Origin: Monosiga brevicollis MX1
Lineage: Eukaryota > Opisthokonta > Choanoflagellata > Craspedida > Salpingoecidae
Assembly (NCBI RefSeq): GCF_000002865.3
Contig: NW_001865044.1
Location: 127,528 to 191,527 of the forward strand
Direction of reading: 5' to 3'
DNA: 64,000 bases
Below are positions 52,705-63,943 of this stretch, in pieces. The notes beneath the pieces are model-generated. The model was not told the DNA's origin and searched no databases. It saw nothing but the letters and a program-made list of their open reading frames with translations. Each line of letters starts with the position of its first letter. Positions within the stretch are counted from its first letter, which is position 1. The translations under genes and the position numbers were made by a program.

Positions 52705-55700
52705 TCAGATGCGGGATTCACTGAGAGAGCCAGATCGCTGAAAAACTGTCCCGGAGCCATGAATCAAAGGCACCCAGGCCTATCAAAGTCACAGCCAAGT
52801 GCAGTGGTGAAGGCAAACCGGGGTAAATTGAATAAACGAAAAGCACCAGGCACAACTTACCTCGGGACGGGTGCGCTGAACCAGCAAGGCAAAGCCTAGC
52901 CGGAGCTCCGGGTTGATACACAAACACGATTGGATCAGGTCGGAAATGCCCGCGGGACACCGTGATGGTGATGCCAACACCACGGCGCCATCCTTCAGAT
53001 GCCCCTGCAACGCCGCCACCAGCCGCTCCAACACCTCGGCATCCTTCAGTCGTGCATACGGCAACTATTCGCCACAAAGGTAGCAAAACAAAAAAAAGCA
53101 CAGCAAGCAAACAAGCAAGCAAACGAGCAAGCAAACAAATAAACATCCTGTCATGTCACATCCGCACAGGTCCCGGGCCCAATGCACACCCCGCTCGCAT
53201 ACACAACAACGCCTCTCCCTCCTCTTTCTCCAACAACACCAACCCAGCTCCCACACAGCATCTGCTCTACCCAACATCCTCCCCGCCTCATCCACCATCC
53301 TCCGCCGGCGTCAAACTCACCTCGCCGCCGCTCCACATCTCAACACACAGACATCCATAGCTCCACACATCACTCCGTACATCGCACTTTCGCGACAAGA
53401 TGCTCTCGGGGGCCTAACAAAATCATTCCCCAGGGAGGAGGATGAGGAAGAAGAAAGAAGACAGAAGAAAGAAGAAAGAAGAAAGAAGAAAGAAAAGAGG
53501 GCCGTAACCAACCAACCATCGCTACCGCCACATCCCTCACAACCCTTCACCATAGATCCACGCGCGCACGAGGGCATGGCCCACTGCCACTTACCATCCA
53601 GCGCAAGGGCATGGGCTGTCGCGTCTTGATCCGGTAGTAGGCATCCGAGTCGTCCCGACCCAGCTGCATCACCCGGGAGAGGCCAAAGTCTGCCACTTTG
53701 ACATTCAGGCACCGCCCAATCAACACGTTCCGTGCCGCCTACGCTCAACCAGACGTAGCAAGGAGCGAGGCACCGCCGCCACAGTGGCATTGAGGCCCAG
53801 CCCAGGACAGCGAGAGGGAGAGAAAGAGAGAAAGAGAGAAAGAGAGAAAGAGAGAAAGAGAGAAAGAGAGAAAGAGGGAAAGAGAGAAAGCGAGACAGGG
53901 AGAGAGGTGAAGAGAAGTCGAAGAACAACGACGCGCACAATCCATCCACCACCACACGATAGATACACAAGATGCCAGGGCACATACCAGATCGCGATGC
54001 ACAATGCCCAGTCGTGCCAGCTCATTCATTCCCATGGCCACCTACGCCACCACCAACACCAACACCAACATTATCAGCATCAGCATCAGCACCCTCCATC
54101 GGCATCCGAACCACAGCGGCACCATCCGTCACGGTGCCCTGACCTGGTGCGCAATCAACAACAGGTCCTCGTGGCTGACTCGGGTGCCTCGTGCCTGCAA
54201 CCACCCCTCCAGACTCCCCTGCGGCATGTACTCCAGTACCATCCCCGGGTGGCCCTCCGCCGTCACGGTCGTGTGCACCAAACCCATCAGATTTGGGTGG
54301 TGCATCTTGCTCAGCATGGTCACCTCGGCCACATACTCCTTGTGATGTTGCGCCTCCAGCAGCAGCTTGACTGCCACCTGCCGTGTGCTCCCGCCTTCTC
54401 GCAGCGTCATCAGCTGCCCACATCAATAACCAACCAACCCCAAAGTAGCAGAAACAAGGCGACAAAACCAACAGCACACAATATCCAATCAGTAACCAGC
54501 CACGATATACATGCCAACTACCCCCAGTATCTGCAACTTCATCTTCATCTTCATCGTCATCTTCATCTTCATCTTCATCTTCATCTTCATCTTCATCTTC
54601 ATCTTCATCTTCATCTTCATCTTCATGCCCACACACTCAACCCCCCCACTCCTTGGCCCGGCCCCACCCCCTCGGACAAGTCACATACCGAAACCTGGCC
54701 AAACTCGCCCTGGCCGAGCGCACGCACAAACGTCAGCTGCTCGTACGGTAGCTCCAGACGCCGTTGTCGATCCAGTGACAATAGCGCCAACAGCCCATCG
54801 CCGCACTTCTTCACCCGTCCTCGCCGCATCACCTCGCCCAGTTGGCGCAGCTCCGACTGGTCACGTAGAGCTGCCACCAGCTCGCACAGGTCCACCAAGA
54901 ACCGACCCGCCGCCTTGACCGTCACCACCTCGTCCAGTGCACCACCACCGCCGCCGCCGCCACCGCCGCCACCGGTGCTCACGCTATCGCTACGTCTCGA
55001 CGCGTTGTCTTCGGCAGATGCGCCCAAACCTGTCAGCCCCCACTGTCGACCATAGTCAAGCTTCAGCACCCCATGGCGCGTCACTCGAAAGTCCCCCACC
55101 CTCAAGTCCTCGAGCAGCACACGACGCGAGGCCAGATACTCCACAGCCTCCAGCGCATTGCGGCACAGGCCCAACGCCGTGTCCAAGTCCATGTTGGCGT
55201 GAAGCTGAAGGTAATCTGTGAGGGATGTGCTGGCAAACGGAGCCAGAATGCTGGCCTGGTTGCCAACACGGGTGTGAGCCACGGGCATCTGAAGATGCTC
55301 GTGGAAGATGTGCCGCGTTCGGGCCATGACGGCATCGAGCCGATCCAGGGAGCAGCGCTCCACCTCTTGAAGCTATAGAGTAGGTGATGGCACCGAGAAA
55401 GGGGTGGTGGGGTGAGGGGAGGCGAGAGCCGGAGAGGTAGCGCTCAAGGCCCGACTCTGAAATCAACAACGACAACAACTTAGTAGTCTCGCTGCCAACA
55501 CCAATGCCGATCATCCTACCTTGATGGGGTCCTGGTCATCCAGCTTGGTGTAGACGCGAAGGGCCTCGAGTCCAGCCACCGGAACGAGCCTATCAGACAG
55601 AGGAAAGCGCCACACCACGCCACACCAATCCACACCCGGGCCATCTGTGTCAGCACGTGCGTATGACACACAATGCACGAACGAAGAACACCGGGACGAG

Positions 55701-58700
55701 GCAAGAGAAGACCCAAGGAGAGTTTGGCCAGAACACTTGCCGAGCGCCTTCAACATGTTGCATGATCCGAGTGTCGAAATCGGCACCGGCAAACTCGGCC
55801 ACGCCCGACTCGTCGCCCTCGACGGCACTGGCCCAGGCGGCCGCCAGCGTCCTGAACACGCCCGCAAGAGAAGGTGAATGTGCATGAGGCTCGAATCATG
55901 TCAAGATAACAAACAAGGGGAGGAAGGAAAAAGGAAGGAGGGAGGGAGGGAGAGAGAGAGAGAGAGAGGAAAAGGACAAAGAAACGGGGGAAGATCAAAA
56001 GGGCAAAATCAACGCCACAGGAAACCAAAGGCTACGCACGCAAAGTTGGGGCGACTCTCGGGCTTGATACGAAGGCACTGTAGGATGAGGCGACGCGCGT
56101 GCTCGCTGGGAATGGCACGAACAGAGGGTGGCGTGCCCTGTTGGACGTGGAGGGCAATGGACTGGAGCGACATGCCGGGGTAGGGCAGTTGACCTTTGTT
56201 ATAGACTTGCCAGCAGAGCCTGTTGGGTGTGGAGCCGGGTGGAGCCAGGTGGAGCCGGGTGGTAGTGGAGGGTGCACAAGACAAGGCAGAAGGGGCAGGT
56301 TAGTAAGCGGGGGAGGCGATGGGCCAAACGGGATTAACGAGTGAGGGCCTTCGGGGAGCTGAGATGACGATGCACGTCACTGGGGATGGAAGACTTACTG
56401 GCCATAGGCGTAGACGTCAGACTTTGTACTAAAGATCTGGTCACTCCACACCTCCGCAGACCAGAATCGCTTGGCTAGTTGCTTTGAAAACTCATCGTGA
56501 GTGTCTGAGCTGCCCATGGCTGTTGCTGATGCCATCGTGGCTTCATTGACAATCGTACGAGCCACATACTCTTGTGACAAGTATACATCCCTCGCAGTCG
56601 CTGTGAGGCGAGCCAAAGCAATCGTGAGAGAAAAAAAAAAAAAATAGATAAAAAAAGAGTAGAAGTCACGCCAATCATCGGTCGAGGTAGTCATGTCATC
56701 GAAGGAAAGCGTTTGACGCACTGATATTGGCAAGGCGGACTTCGGTAATATCTCCCACACAAAAAACCGAATGGGCACCCAAGTTCCGATGAACAATGCC
56801 GAGACTGTCCAGAAACGAACAGGCTTCAGCGACCTGCCAAACCACGCTGTCGCTTAGTACAGATAATCATTGATCACACTAAGCAAAGAGCAGGTGCAGT
56901 TACGTACCCGTTGGCAGATAAGGGCAGATTCTTTCGGGTTTGGAGCATCCAACCGCAAAACATCGGCAAGTTGGGTGTAATTGCTCATATCGTAGATCTA
57001 TTGACAAATATTTTCATGAGCTCTGAGGTGTTTGCATCGCATACCACGTTGACGAATCACAATATTGACGAAACGCAAGCAAACATACCAAAATGAAACC
57101 GTCTTTCATGGTTGAATAGCCAGCAAAGTTGAGAATGTGGCGGTGTTGATGAAGACAGTTGAGCAAATGCGCCTCCACCACCAAATCAAGCGCCGCTTCC
57201 CAAGCACCCGGCTGCAGGATCTGCTGATTTCCTATCCAGATGGCGTGTCGCGATTGCCGGTCGTGCTGTAGGGTGCACGTCGCGTGGCTGAAGTGACCAT
57301 GGTTGAGTTGATCAGATATTTTCCACTGCATGACTTCCACCGCTCCAAGCAGCTCCATACGAGCAAACTACATGTCAGTGCCATATGCATCGGTCAGCCC
57401 AAAGCCAAGAAGCCCGATTTCAGCGCATTGGTGGTCGCGCGAAAAATGTAGCAAGAGGCCTCGCACAAAGTGGTCAAACCTGATTTGCATCATCACGCGC
57501 CGCTTTGTTGTAGAGGCTGCAGAAGATGTCTCGGCCCTTGACAAGCAGGCTACTAATGGGTTTCTATGGTCGGCCAAGCAGGACAGCATTTTCGGTTATC
57601 TTGGGCTTGTCACTTGCGCAGTCACGCAGTGTTGTCTTCGTAGGTTTACGCGCAGAATAGTATGCCATTATAGAAAAAATAATATCAAGAGTTGACGCAC
57701 CATCTCTATTGCAGAGCCATCTATACGGCGTCTCCTGTTGCGAAAAGCAAATACAGCCACGATGGCCCCAATCACGATCATCGTACCGACTACCGCGCCC
57801 ACGATAGGCAAGATATCATCGCGGTGGGACCGGGAGGGGATACCCTCTGGCAAAGGTGCCGTGGTTAGAGTGTTGCCGACTCGCGTAGTCTGCTGTGTTT
57901 GATTGGCGTAGATGATGATGTCATCGCCGAGATCAAATTCGCCAAGCATGACGTGTACATAGCGCTCTAAATCCACTGTCAAATGAGCCAGAACGTCAAC
58001 GGCTTCTTCGATTTGAATGTTCCACACGAGGCGGACGTAGTCTTTGGATACATTGACCATGGGATCAAATCCAGATACTTGCAGCTGGCGATAGTGGGAG
58101 TTGACACACGTGCCGGCAACGGCATCCAAGTTGGCAGCTCGCATTATAGCGCGGCCACGCAGGAAGAAGAATTTGAGGTAGTTGTTCACGCAAGCTCCAA
58201 TCAAAGCTGCTTCGGTGTAAATGGCGGGTGGTTCACACATGAACTCGTCACTCCCATCCGCACAATGTCGATAGCCATCGCAGAACTGATGAGTCTCAAA
58301 GGTGACGCTGCGGTCGTTCAAGCACGGTGCAGGTGCCCGATTCGCGTTCAAAATTCGGCAGCTAGAATTTGTTGCACCCTGCACCTCGATCGGCCCATAG
58401 CAACGGTTCTGCAGGGTCCATTGACAGGTTTCTGACTGAGGCAATTTTAGTATGTATGCTGGGCGCTGACGGCAGTCGCGTGGGAAGCAGGCGTCAAAAA
58501 TGCTGATGTCCATCTTGGTGACGGGGTTGTTGGTGAGGTCAAGCATCTGGAGGAGGCCATAGGATGGAAGCATCGTACCGTCCAAGGCGGCAAAATCATT
58601 GTTCGACATGTTGAGGTGTGTCAATCGGACCAGCGGCTCAAACACAAAATTTCCAAGGCGTACAAGCGTGTTGTGGGCAAGGTTTAGGTACCGCAGCTTG

Positions 58701-59182
58701 GCGTAGCCGTGAACATTGTGATGAGCCACGTAGGAAATATTGTGATGCGTAGCCTCGATCCCGACAAGGTTGGACGGTGCTCCACCATCAGCCAAGCGAT
58801 CAAGCATGTTCTCTTGTCCCGGTACGCCGCGGCAAATGAGCTCAGGCTCGTCGTCAAAGCTTCCTCGAATTGTGCAGCCCGCTTGCTCGAAACGGGATGT
58901 CATATTGCCTGCTTCATCCAATACAAAAGTACTGTCTTCGATGCAACGAAAGTGGGTCCAGAACATGTAGCGATAGCTTTTGTCAAAGCTGCAAACAGTG
59001 CCGACAGGCACGGAATCTTCCCAATATCGGCCACAGTCGGTTTTCAAGGGCCCAAATTCTACAGGAATGAGGTGATCGCGAAAACCCAAGAGCCGAATAG
59101 GGCAGTCGGACGCGGCATGGTGCCAGAGGCCGAAAAGAACGGCAGCCAGAAGCGGCGTCACCACAGCCTTGCCTTTCCCCAT
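52705..59182 (-). CDS. Receptor tyrosine kinase B: LRR-LDLa ectodomain, pseudokinase(s), tyrosine kinase
   Basis: Fifteen exons: 59182-57701, 57367-57089, 56997-56908, 56833-56722, 56600-56399, 56219-56040, 55851-55741, 55589-55520, 55372-54689, 54413-54144, 54041-53988, 53738-53595, 53413-53321, 53064-52861, 52779-52705. Phases close; 1,349 aa. Signal peptide (VVTPLLAAVLFGLWHHAAS), LRRs (LRYLNLAHNTLVRL, LTHLNMSNNDF, LQMLDLTNNP), LDLa (FCDGYRHCADGSDEFMC), membrane span about 457-480, then a basic stop-transfer. First kinase-like domain has VHRNLGAHS and LANIT where DFG should be. The middle segment has VEYLASRRVLLEDLRVGDFR and a Gly run. The last kinase is intact: LGQGEFGQV, VAVKLL, VHRDL-AARN, VADFG, DAYYRIK (possible activation-loop tyrosines), PLRWM. 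The intron after 55741 has a GC donor. The last exon is poorly supported beyond phase. Confidence 0.88.
53812..53900. repeat. GAGAAA tandem repeat in a receptor kinase B intron
   Basis: Tandem GAGAAA units between the HRDL exon and the AARN exon. The same intron in gene C has a shorter version at about 63378-63426. Confidence 0.9.
54537..54626. repeat. CTTCAT hexamer tandem repeat
   Basis: About 15 near-perfect hexamers in the intron between the G-loop exon and the VAVK exon of gene B. It yields an apparent Ile/Phe reading frame on the plus strand that is not a gene. Confidence 0.93.
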
Positions 59183-60461
59183 TCTTGATTCTATATCATG
59201 CCATTTCGAATCGTCAGAGGTGGGTTAAAGCGGCGAACAAGGCTTGCTGGTTTCCATGTTAAAAAAAAAGGCGGGGGCTATCCGCCCCGACCCAGCGAGA
59301 CACAAAATGATCGAGGCAAAGGGGGAGAAGCACGAAAAGCAAAGACCATGAAGAATAAGCTTGGAGGTGTTTCAGGATGTACCTGGTAGCTGGGAGGAAG
59401 GCCCAAGGCCGCCGGTCACGTGGGGCAAGCGCTTGGAAAACCGAAATTGATTCACGCCCACTTGAGCTTATACCGCAGCACATAAGGGCACAACCGGACA
59501 AGGAGCCTGGGCTTGTTGTTCTCTGACGCCCAGAGTATATTTTTCTCACACATCAGACAGCCATTCTTGCTTGCCATCCAAAAGCACAACACGACACGCA
59601 GGGCCATGAGCCAGAGGGACTCTGCAACGTACGGAAGGTGCTCGGTCGGGTTTCGCCCATCAGAGAGAGAGAGAGAGAGAGAGAAGTGAGAGAGAGTTTG
59701 AGAGAGTTTGAGAGCGTTTGAGAGAGTTTGAGAGAGTTGAGAGAGTTTGAGAGAGAGAGAGCTGAAGCGAGCAGAGAGAGAGAGAGAGCTGAAGCGAGCA
59801 GAGAGAGAGAGAGAAAATGCTGATGCACATGTGATGAAATGGCCCACTCATCTCTAAATTCGAACCAACACAAACTCCAGACTTTTCTACGATAACTTGT
59901 TAAAGTGTTTGTTTGATATGGACATCATCTTCAACATTTGATACAAAAACGCATCAGGAGTGGGCCAAAGTGTCGATCGTGAGAAAATGTCATACTTTTC
60001 GCTATGGAAGCGTCGCTTGTTGCGGAGACACTTGGCCCCCAAAGCGTTCATGTCTAGGAGGCGCTATGATGCTGTCGAGAAGGCCGCAATTCGCCGGGCA
60101 GCGGTGAAGAAATTCTGGGCCGTGTTTGCGGAGGTGTTGTTGCGTTTGGCGTGATTCGATTCACCCCGATCAGCATGATAGGGTTTGTCATTTCGCTTGG
60201 GTGATCGCAGCACATTAGACATCTCGACTATCGCGGGTCAATTTCGAGACCATACGACCGAGGGTTAGAGCCGCTTTTCGCGCAGATCCCGATTGTCCGC
60301 CACGCATCGCTGCCTTTGTCGATGGAACCGGATATCCGATCTTCAGGCCCGGTGGTCGCAACCGTAACCAGCGGTTGAGCTACGACGGCAATGCAGCTTT
60401 GTTGTGTTGGTTTCAGCTTTGGGCTGAATCTCATGGATCAATGCGACTCGTTTGGTTTTAC
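59183..60461. other. Gene B upstream region with GA repeats
   Basis: Gene B's promoter should be near 59183-59600. GA repeats with interspersed GAGAGAGTTT units occupy about 59661-59815. A plus-strand frame of 54 codons at 59988-60154 is very basic and has no partner exons I can find. Nothing here is confidently coding. Confidence 0.4.
59661..59816. repeat. GA/GAGAGAGTTT tandem repeats
   Basis: Three GA blocks separated by repeated GAGAGAGTTTGA-type and GAGCTGAAGCGAGCA units, about 0.5 kb upstream of gene B. Confidence 0.9.
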
Positions 60462-60924
60462 CTTTGATACGAAGGAGATGCGTCTGAGCCGCGTGCTTGA
60501 ACTGGTCCGAGAACATAGGCCAGCCCGTCATGTGTTTTTTGAAGACTGCGGCTATGCGCACACCCAACTCACGGGCTTGTAATTGCAAACCCATCGTCGT
60601 ATACTGACAGCCACGAGCGCTCAAATCTTGTCTTGAGTGCTGTCTTTATCAAGTACCCTTGCTCACCTGGTTTGGGTTTCGCAGGACTATGAGCGTTAAG
60701 CTAAGGCTGTCCATGTCAGTGTCGAGCACATCATTGGAGCAGATGGATACGGTTCGAACCCGATCCTGCTTGCCTGACATCGTAGCCTTGAGTTCAATGC
60801 TCATGCTTTCCTGCGTGACGATTGTATCAAGAATGTGTTTGGGTATCAAGTTCTTCTCCCGACGCTTGAGAAGCAGATCATGCGGCATCGCACTGTCAGA
60901 TCTGAACAATCGGTTTGTTTTCAT
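60462..60924 (-). CDS. Possible two-exon hypothetical gene
   Basis: Exon 60924-60667 opens at an ATG and ends at a CAG|GTGAGC donor; exon 60603-60462 follows a TGTCAG acceptor and ends at a G|GTAAAA donor. A third short exon may end soon after near 60430. The frame reads MPHDLLLKRREKNLIP, then IVTQESMSIELKATMSG, then LQARELGVRIAAVFKK. It looks protein-like but I recognise no family, and the opposite strand of exon 2 also carries an open frame. Treat as a candidate only. Confidence 0.25.
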
Positions 60925-61155
60925 TCACTTGATGCACAACCTGGTGATGGTATACCGATGGAAAACTGGAGTGGTAAATATAAACAGCAAATCAATTTCA
61001 GGTTATCAACGATGCAAGAATACCTCACAGGCTCATGGCTGAAGAGCATGTGTGGCCACCGGCCTTCCAGCCCTGACGCATAAATTCACCTACTTTGTCT
61101 CGATCAGACACCGTCATTCATGTGACATGCTTCATTTCAATTAATTATTGTCTAT

Positions 61156-61910
61156 TCAGGCTGCCTCCACTTTGGTGATCATTTGTCCAATGTTACCTTT
61201 GATGCGTATATAAATTTTTTGCGTTGGGGAGGAAGGGGTGGGTGGCGATGTAGCTCTCGATGCAGATGCCACAATCGATGACGCAAGTGCTTTGCAAACC
61301 GCCAAAACCTCTTTCATCATTTCGGCGTACGCTACGCTCTGCTGTTTCATCATCTCGGCTTGCGCTACGCTCTGCTGTTTGATCACCTCCATCGCCTCAC
61401 GCAAACGTGCTCGATCATTTTTGGAGCGTCGTCGTTCTCTTCTCCAACGGCGCTTGTTCCGAGCCTCCCAGTCCAGCCATCGTTGCGCTTTTTCACGCGA
61501 GTCAATATCTACAACCAAGTCGAAACCACATTAGACGCCTATGAAAAAGGACTTGTCACAATGTGACAAACGCGTGGGAAGCCTGCATCGCACCACTGCT
61601 ATCGCGTTTGGCACGCGAGCGAGACTTGGCCCGCCGCCTAGTCTTCTTTGACTGGCCATCGTTGAGTCCTGGGACCGTGGCGTTCGGAGCGGAAGGGGTG
61701 TCCGCACACACCTCGTCCGGAGAAGGGAACAAGACGAAGAAATCCTATGCACCAAGGGCATATGAGGAACCGCAGGGGGAAGCGATCTTTCGTTATCTTG
61801 TACAAATCTCACATAGCGGGGTCGGTTGAGCACTCGCACAGACACGGTATCAAAGACACCCGACTCACGTCCGAGACAGATTCGGTGGCCTCCAATCCCG
61901 AGAGAGCCAT
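61156..61910 (-). CDS. Hypothetical basic coiled-coil protein
   Basis: Three exons: 61910-61869, 61744-61594, 61508-61156. Phases close; 181 aa. The first exon ends at a strong GAC|GTGAGT donor. The protein has an acidic/Pro start, a Lys/Arg run (KKTRRRAKSRSRAKRDSS), then AQRWLDWEARNKRRWRRE and RRRSKNDRARLREAMEVIK, followed by an 11-residue duplication, KQQSVAQAEMM and KQQSVAYAEMM, continuing as a helix. It resembles small nuclear DNA-binding/coiled-coil proteins, but the basic region lacks the bZIP Asn/Ala/Ser spacing. Function unknown. It lies between the duplicated kinase genes B and C. Confidence 0.5.
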
Positions 61911-62251
61911 CGTAACGGTCAAATGCACAAAACATAATATGTTTGCAATCAGAAATGACATGACTTCATCTCTCATAAAATCAATGAAATTATCATTTCC
62001 GTAATTTCCGTAGGAGTCAAGAGAGAGAGAGAGAGAGTGTGTGTGAACTGCTTTGTAACGGAAAAGGCAGTGGTACACAGAGGAGTGAATGTCGTTGGCA
62101 GTGCCACGGCTGGCAACGCCACAGTCCATGGAAAAGCGCAGTAGAAGGGTTTTCAATTCGGAGGTAAGGAATAAAGCGAAAAAAGCGAAGATATAATGAC
62201 TTTGTCAACAAGTAAATCAAAGTTCGAAAAGTATTCAGAGGTCGTAGTGGA
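61911..62251. other. Spacer between coiled-coil gene and receptor kinase C
   Basis: About 340 bp with a short GA run at 62020-62042. It should hold the promoter of the coiled-coil gene and the 3' end of gene C. No gene seen. Confidence 0.45.
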
Positions 62252-63943
62252 TCATAGACTGGACTCTAGCAGAACCGCATCGTCTTGAACCAGCGCAAAG
62301 ATGGCATTGGCTTGAAAGGCACCGGATATCAGACGATGCCAGCCCTGGTTGCAAGTTGTTCCATGAAGATGTGAGCGTCAGAAGGATGAATGACCAGCCA
62401 TCAAGAAGCACCATACAAAACTCACCTCGGGACGGGTGCGCTGAACAAGCAAGGTAAAGCCCAGCCGGAGCTCCGGGTTGATACACAAACACGATTGGAT
62501 CAGGTCGGAAATGCCCGCCGGACACCGTGATGGTGATGCCAACACCACGGCGCCATCCTTCAGGTGTCCTTGCGATGCCGCCACCAGCCGCTCCAGCACC
62601 TCGGCATCCTTCAGTCGTGCATACGGCAGCTATTCGCCACAAAGGTAGCAAAACAAAAAAAAGCACAGCAAGCAAACAAGCAAGCAAACGAGCAAGCAAA
62701 CAAATAAACATCCTGTCATGTCACATCCGCACAGGTCCCGGGCCCAATGCACACCCCGCTCGCATACACAACAACGCCTCTCCCTCCTCTTTCTCCAACA
62801 ACACCAACCCAGCTGCCACACAGCATCTGCTCTACCCAACATCCTCCCCGCCTCATCCACCATCCTCCGCCGGCGTCAAACTCACCTCGCCGCCGCTCCA
62901 CATCTCAACACACAGACATCCATAGCTCCACACATCACTCCGTACATCGCACTTTCGCGACAAGATGCTCTCGGGGGCCTAACAAAATCATTCCCCAGGG
63001 AGGAGGATGAGGAAGAAGAAAGAAGACAGAAGAAAGAAGAAAGAAGAAAGAAGAAAGAAAAGAGGGCCGTAACCAACCAACCATCGCTACCGCCACATCC
63101 CTCACAACCCTTCACCATAGATCCACGCGCGCACGAGGGCATGGCCCACTGCCACTTACCATCCAGCGCAAGGGCATGGGCTGTCGCGTCTTGATCCGGT
63201 AGTAGGCATCCGAGTCGTCCCGACCCAGCTGCATCACCCGGGAGAGGCCAAAGTCTGCCACTTTGACATTCAGGCACCGCCCAATCAACACGTTCCGTGC
63301 CGCCTACGCTCAACCAGACGTAGCAAGGAGCGAGGCACCGCCGCCACAGTGGCATTGAGGCCCAGCCCAGGACAACGAGAGGGAGAGAAAGAGGGAAAGA
63401 GGGAAAGAGGGAAAGAGAGAAAGCGAGACAGGGAGAGAGGTGAAGAGAAGTCGAAGAACAACGACGCGCACAATCCATCCACCACCACACGATAGATACA
63501 CAAGATGCCAGGGCACATACCAGATCGCGATGCACAATGCCCAGTCGTGCCAGCTCATTCATTCCCATGGCCACCTACAGCACCACCAACACCAACACCA
63601 ACATCAGCATCAGCATCAGCACCCTCCATCGGCTTCCGAACCACAGCAGCACCATCCGTCACAGTGCCCTGACCTGGTGCGCAATCAACAGCAGGTCCTC
63701 GTGGCTGACTCGGGTGCCTCGTGCCTGCAACCATCCCTCCAGACTCCCCTGCGGCATGTACTCCAGTACCATCCCCGGGTGGCCCTCCGCCGTCACGGTC
63801 GTGTGCACCAAACCCATCAGATTTGGGTGGTGCATCTTGCTCAGCATGGTCACCTCGGCCACATACTCCTTGTGATGTTGCGCCTCCAGCAGCAGCTTGA
63901 CTGCCACCTGCCGTGTGCTCCCGCCTTCTCGCAGCGTCATCAG
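62252..63943 (-). CDS. Receptor tyrosine kinase C, 3' part (cut by window end)
   Basis: Visible exons 63943-63674, 63574-63521, 63303-63160, 62978-62886, 62629-62426 and 62344-62252. The first five match gene B's in length (270, 54, 144, 93, 204) and phases agree. They encode the intact kinase from QVAVKLLLEAQHH through VHRDL-AARN and VADFGLSRVM to RTRPE. I see two residue changes from gene B in the 204-base exon (Leu to Ser in LVAALQGH; Ala to Thr in LGFALLVQ). The last exon (GWHRLISGAFQANAIFALV...) has no similarity to gene B's. The 5' part, with ectodomain and membrane span, lies beyond 64000. Confidence 0.9.
63378..63426. repeat. GAGGGAAA/GAGAAA repeat in a receptor kinase C intron
   Basis: Shorter counterpart of the gene B intron repeat at 53812-53900; it explains most of a 35-base length difference between the two copies. 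Confidence 0.88.

Noticed and set aside
53153-53629. 158-aa plus-strand frame, identical in 62718-63194
   Set aside because: Its conservation follows from the B/C duplication; the minus strand carries the kinase exons and their introns.
53784-55055. 423-aa plus-strand frame, His/Gln-rich
   Set aside because: It is the shadow of gene B exons and of the CTTCAT and GAGAAA repeats.
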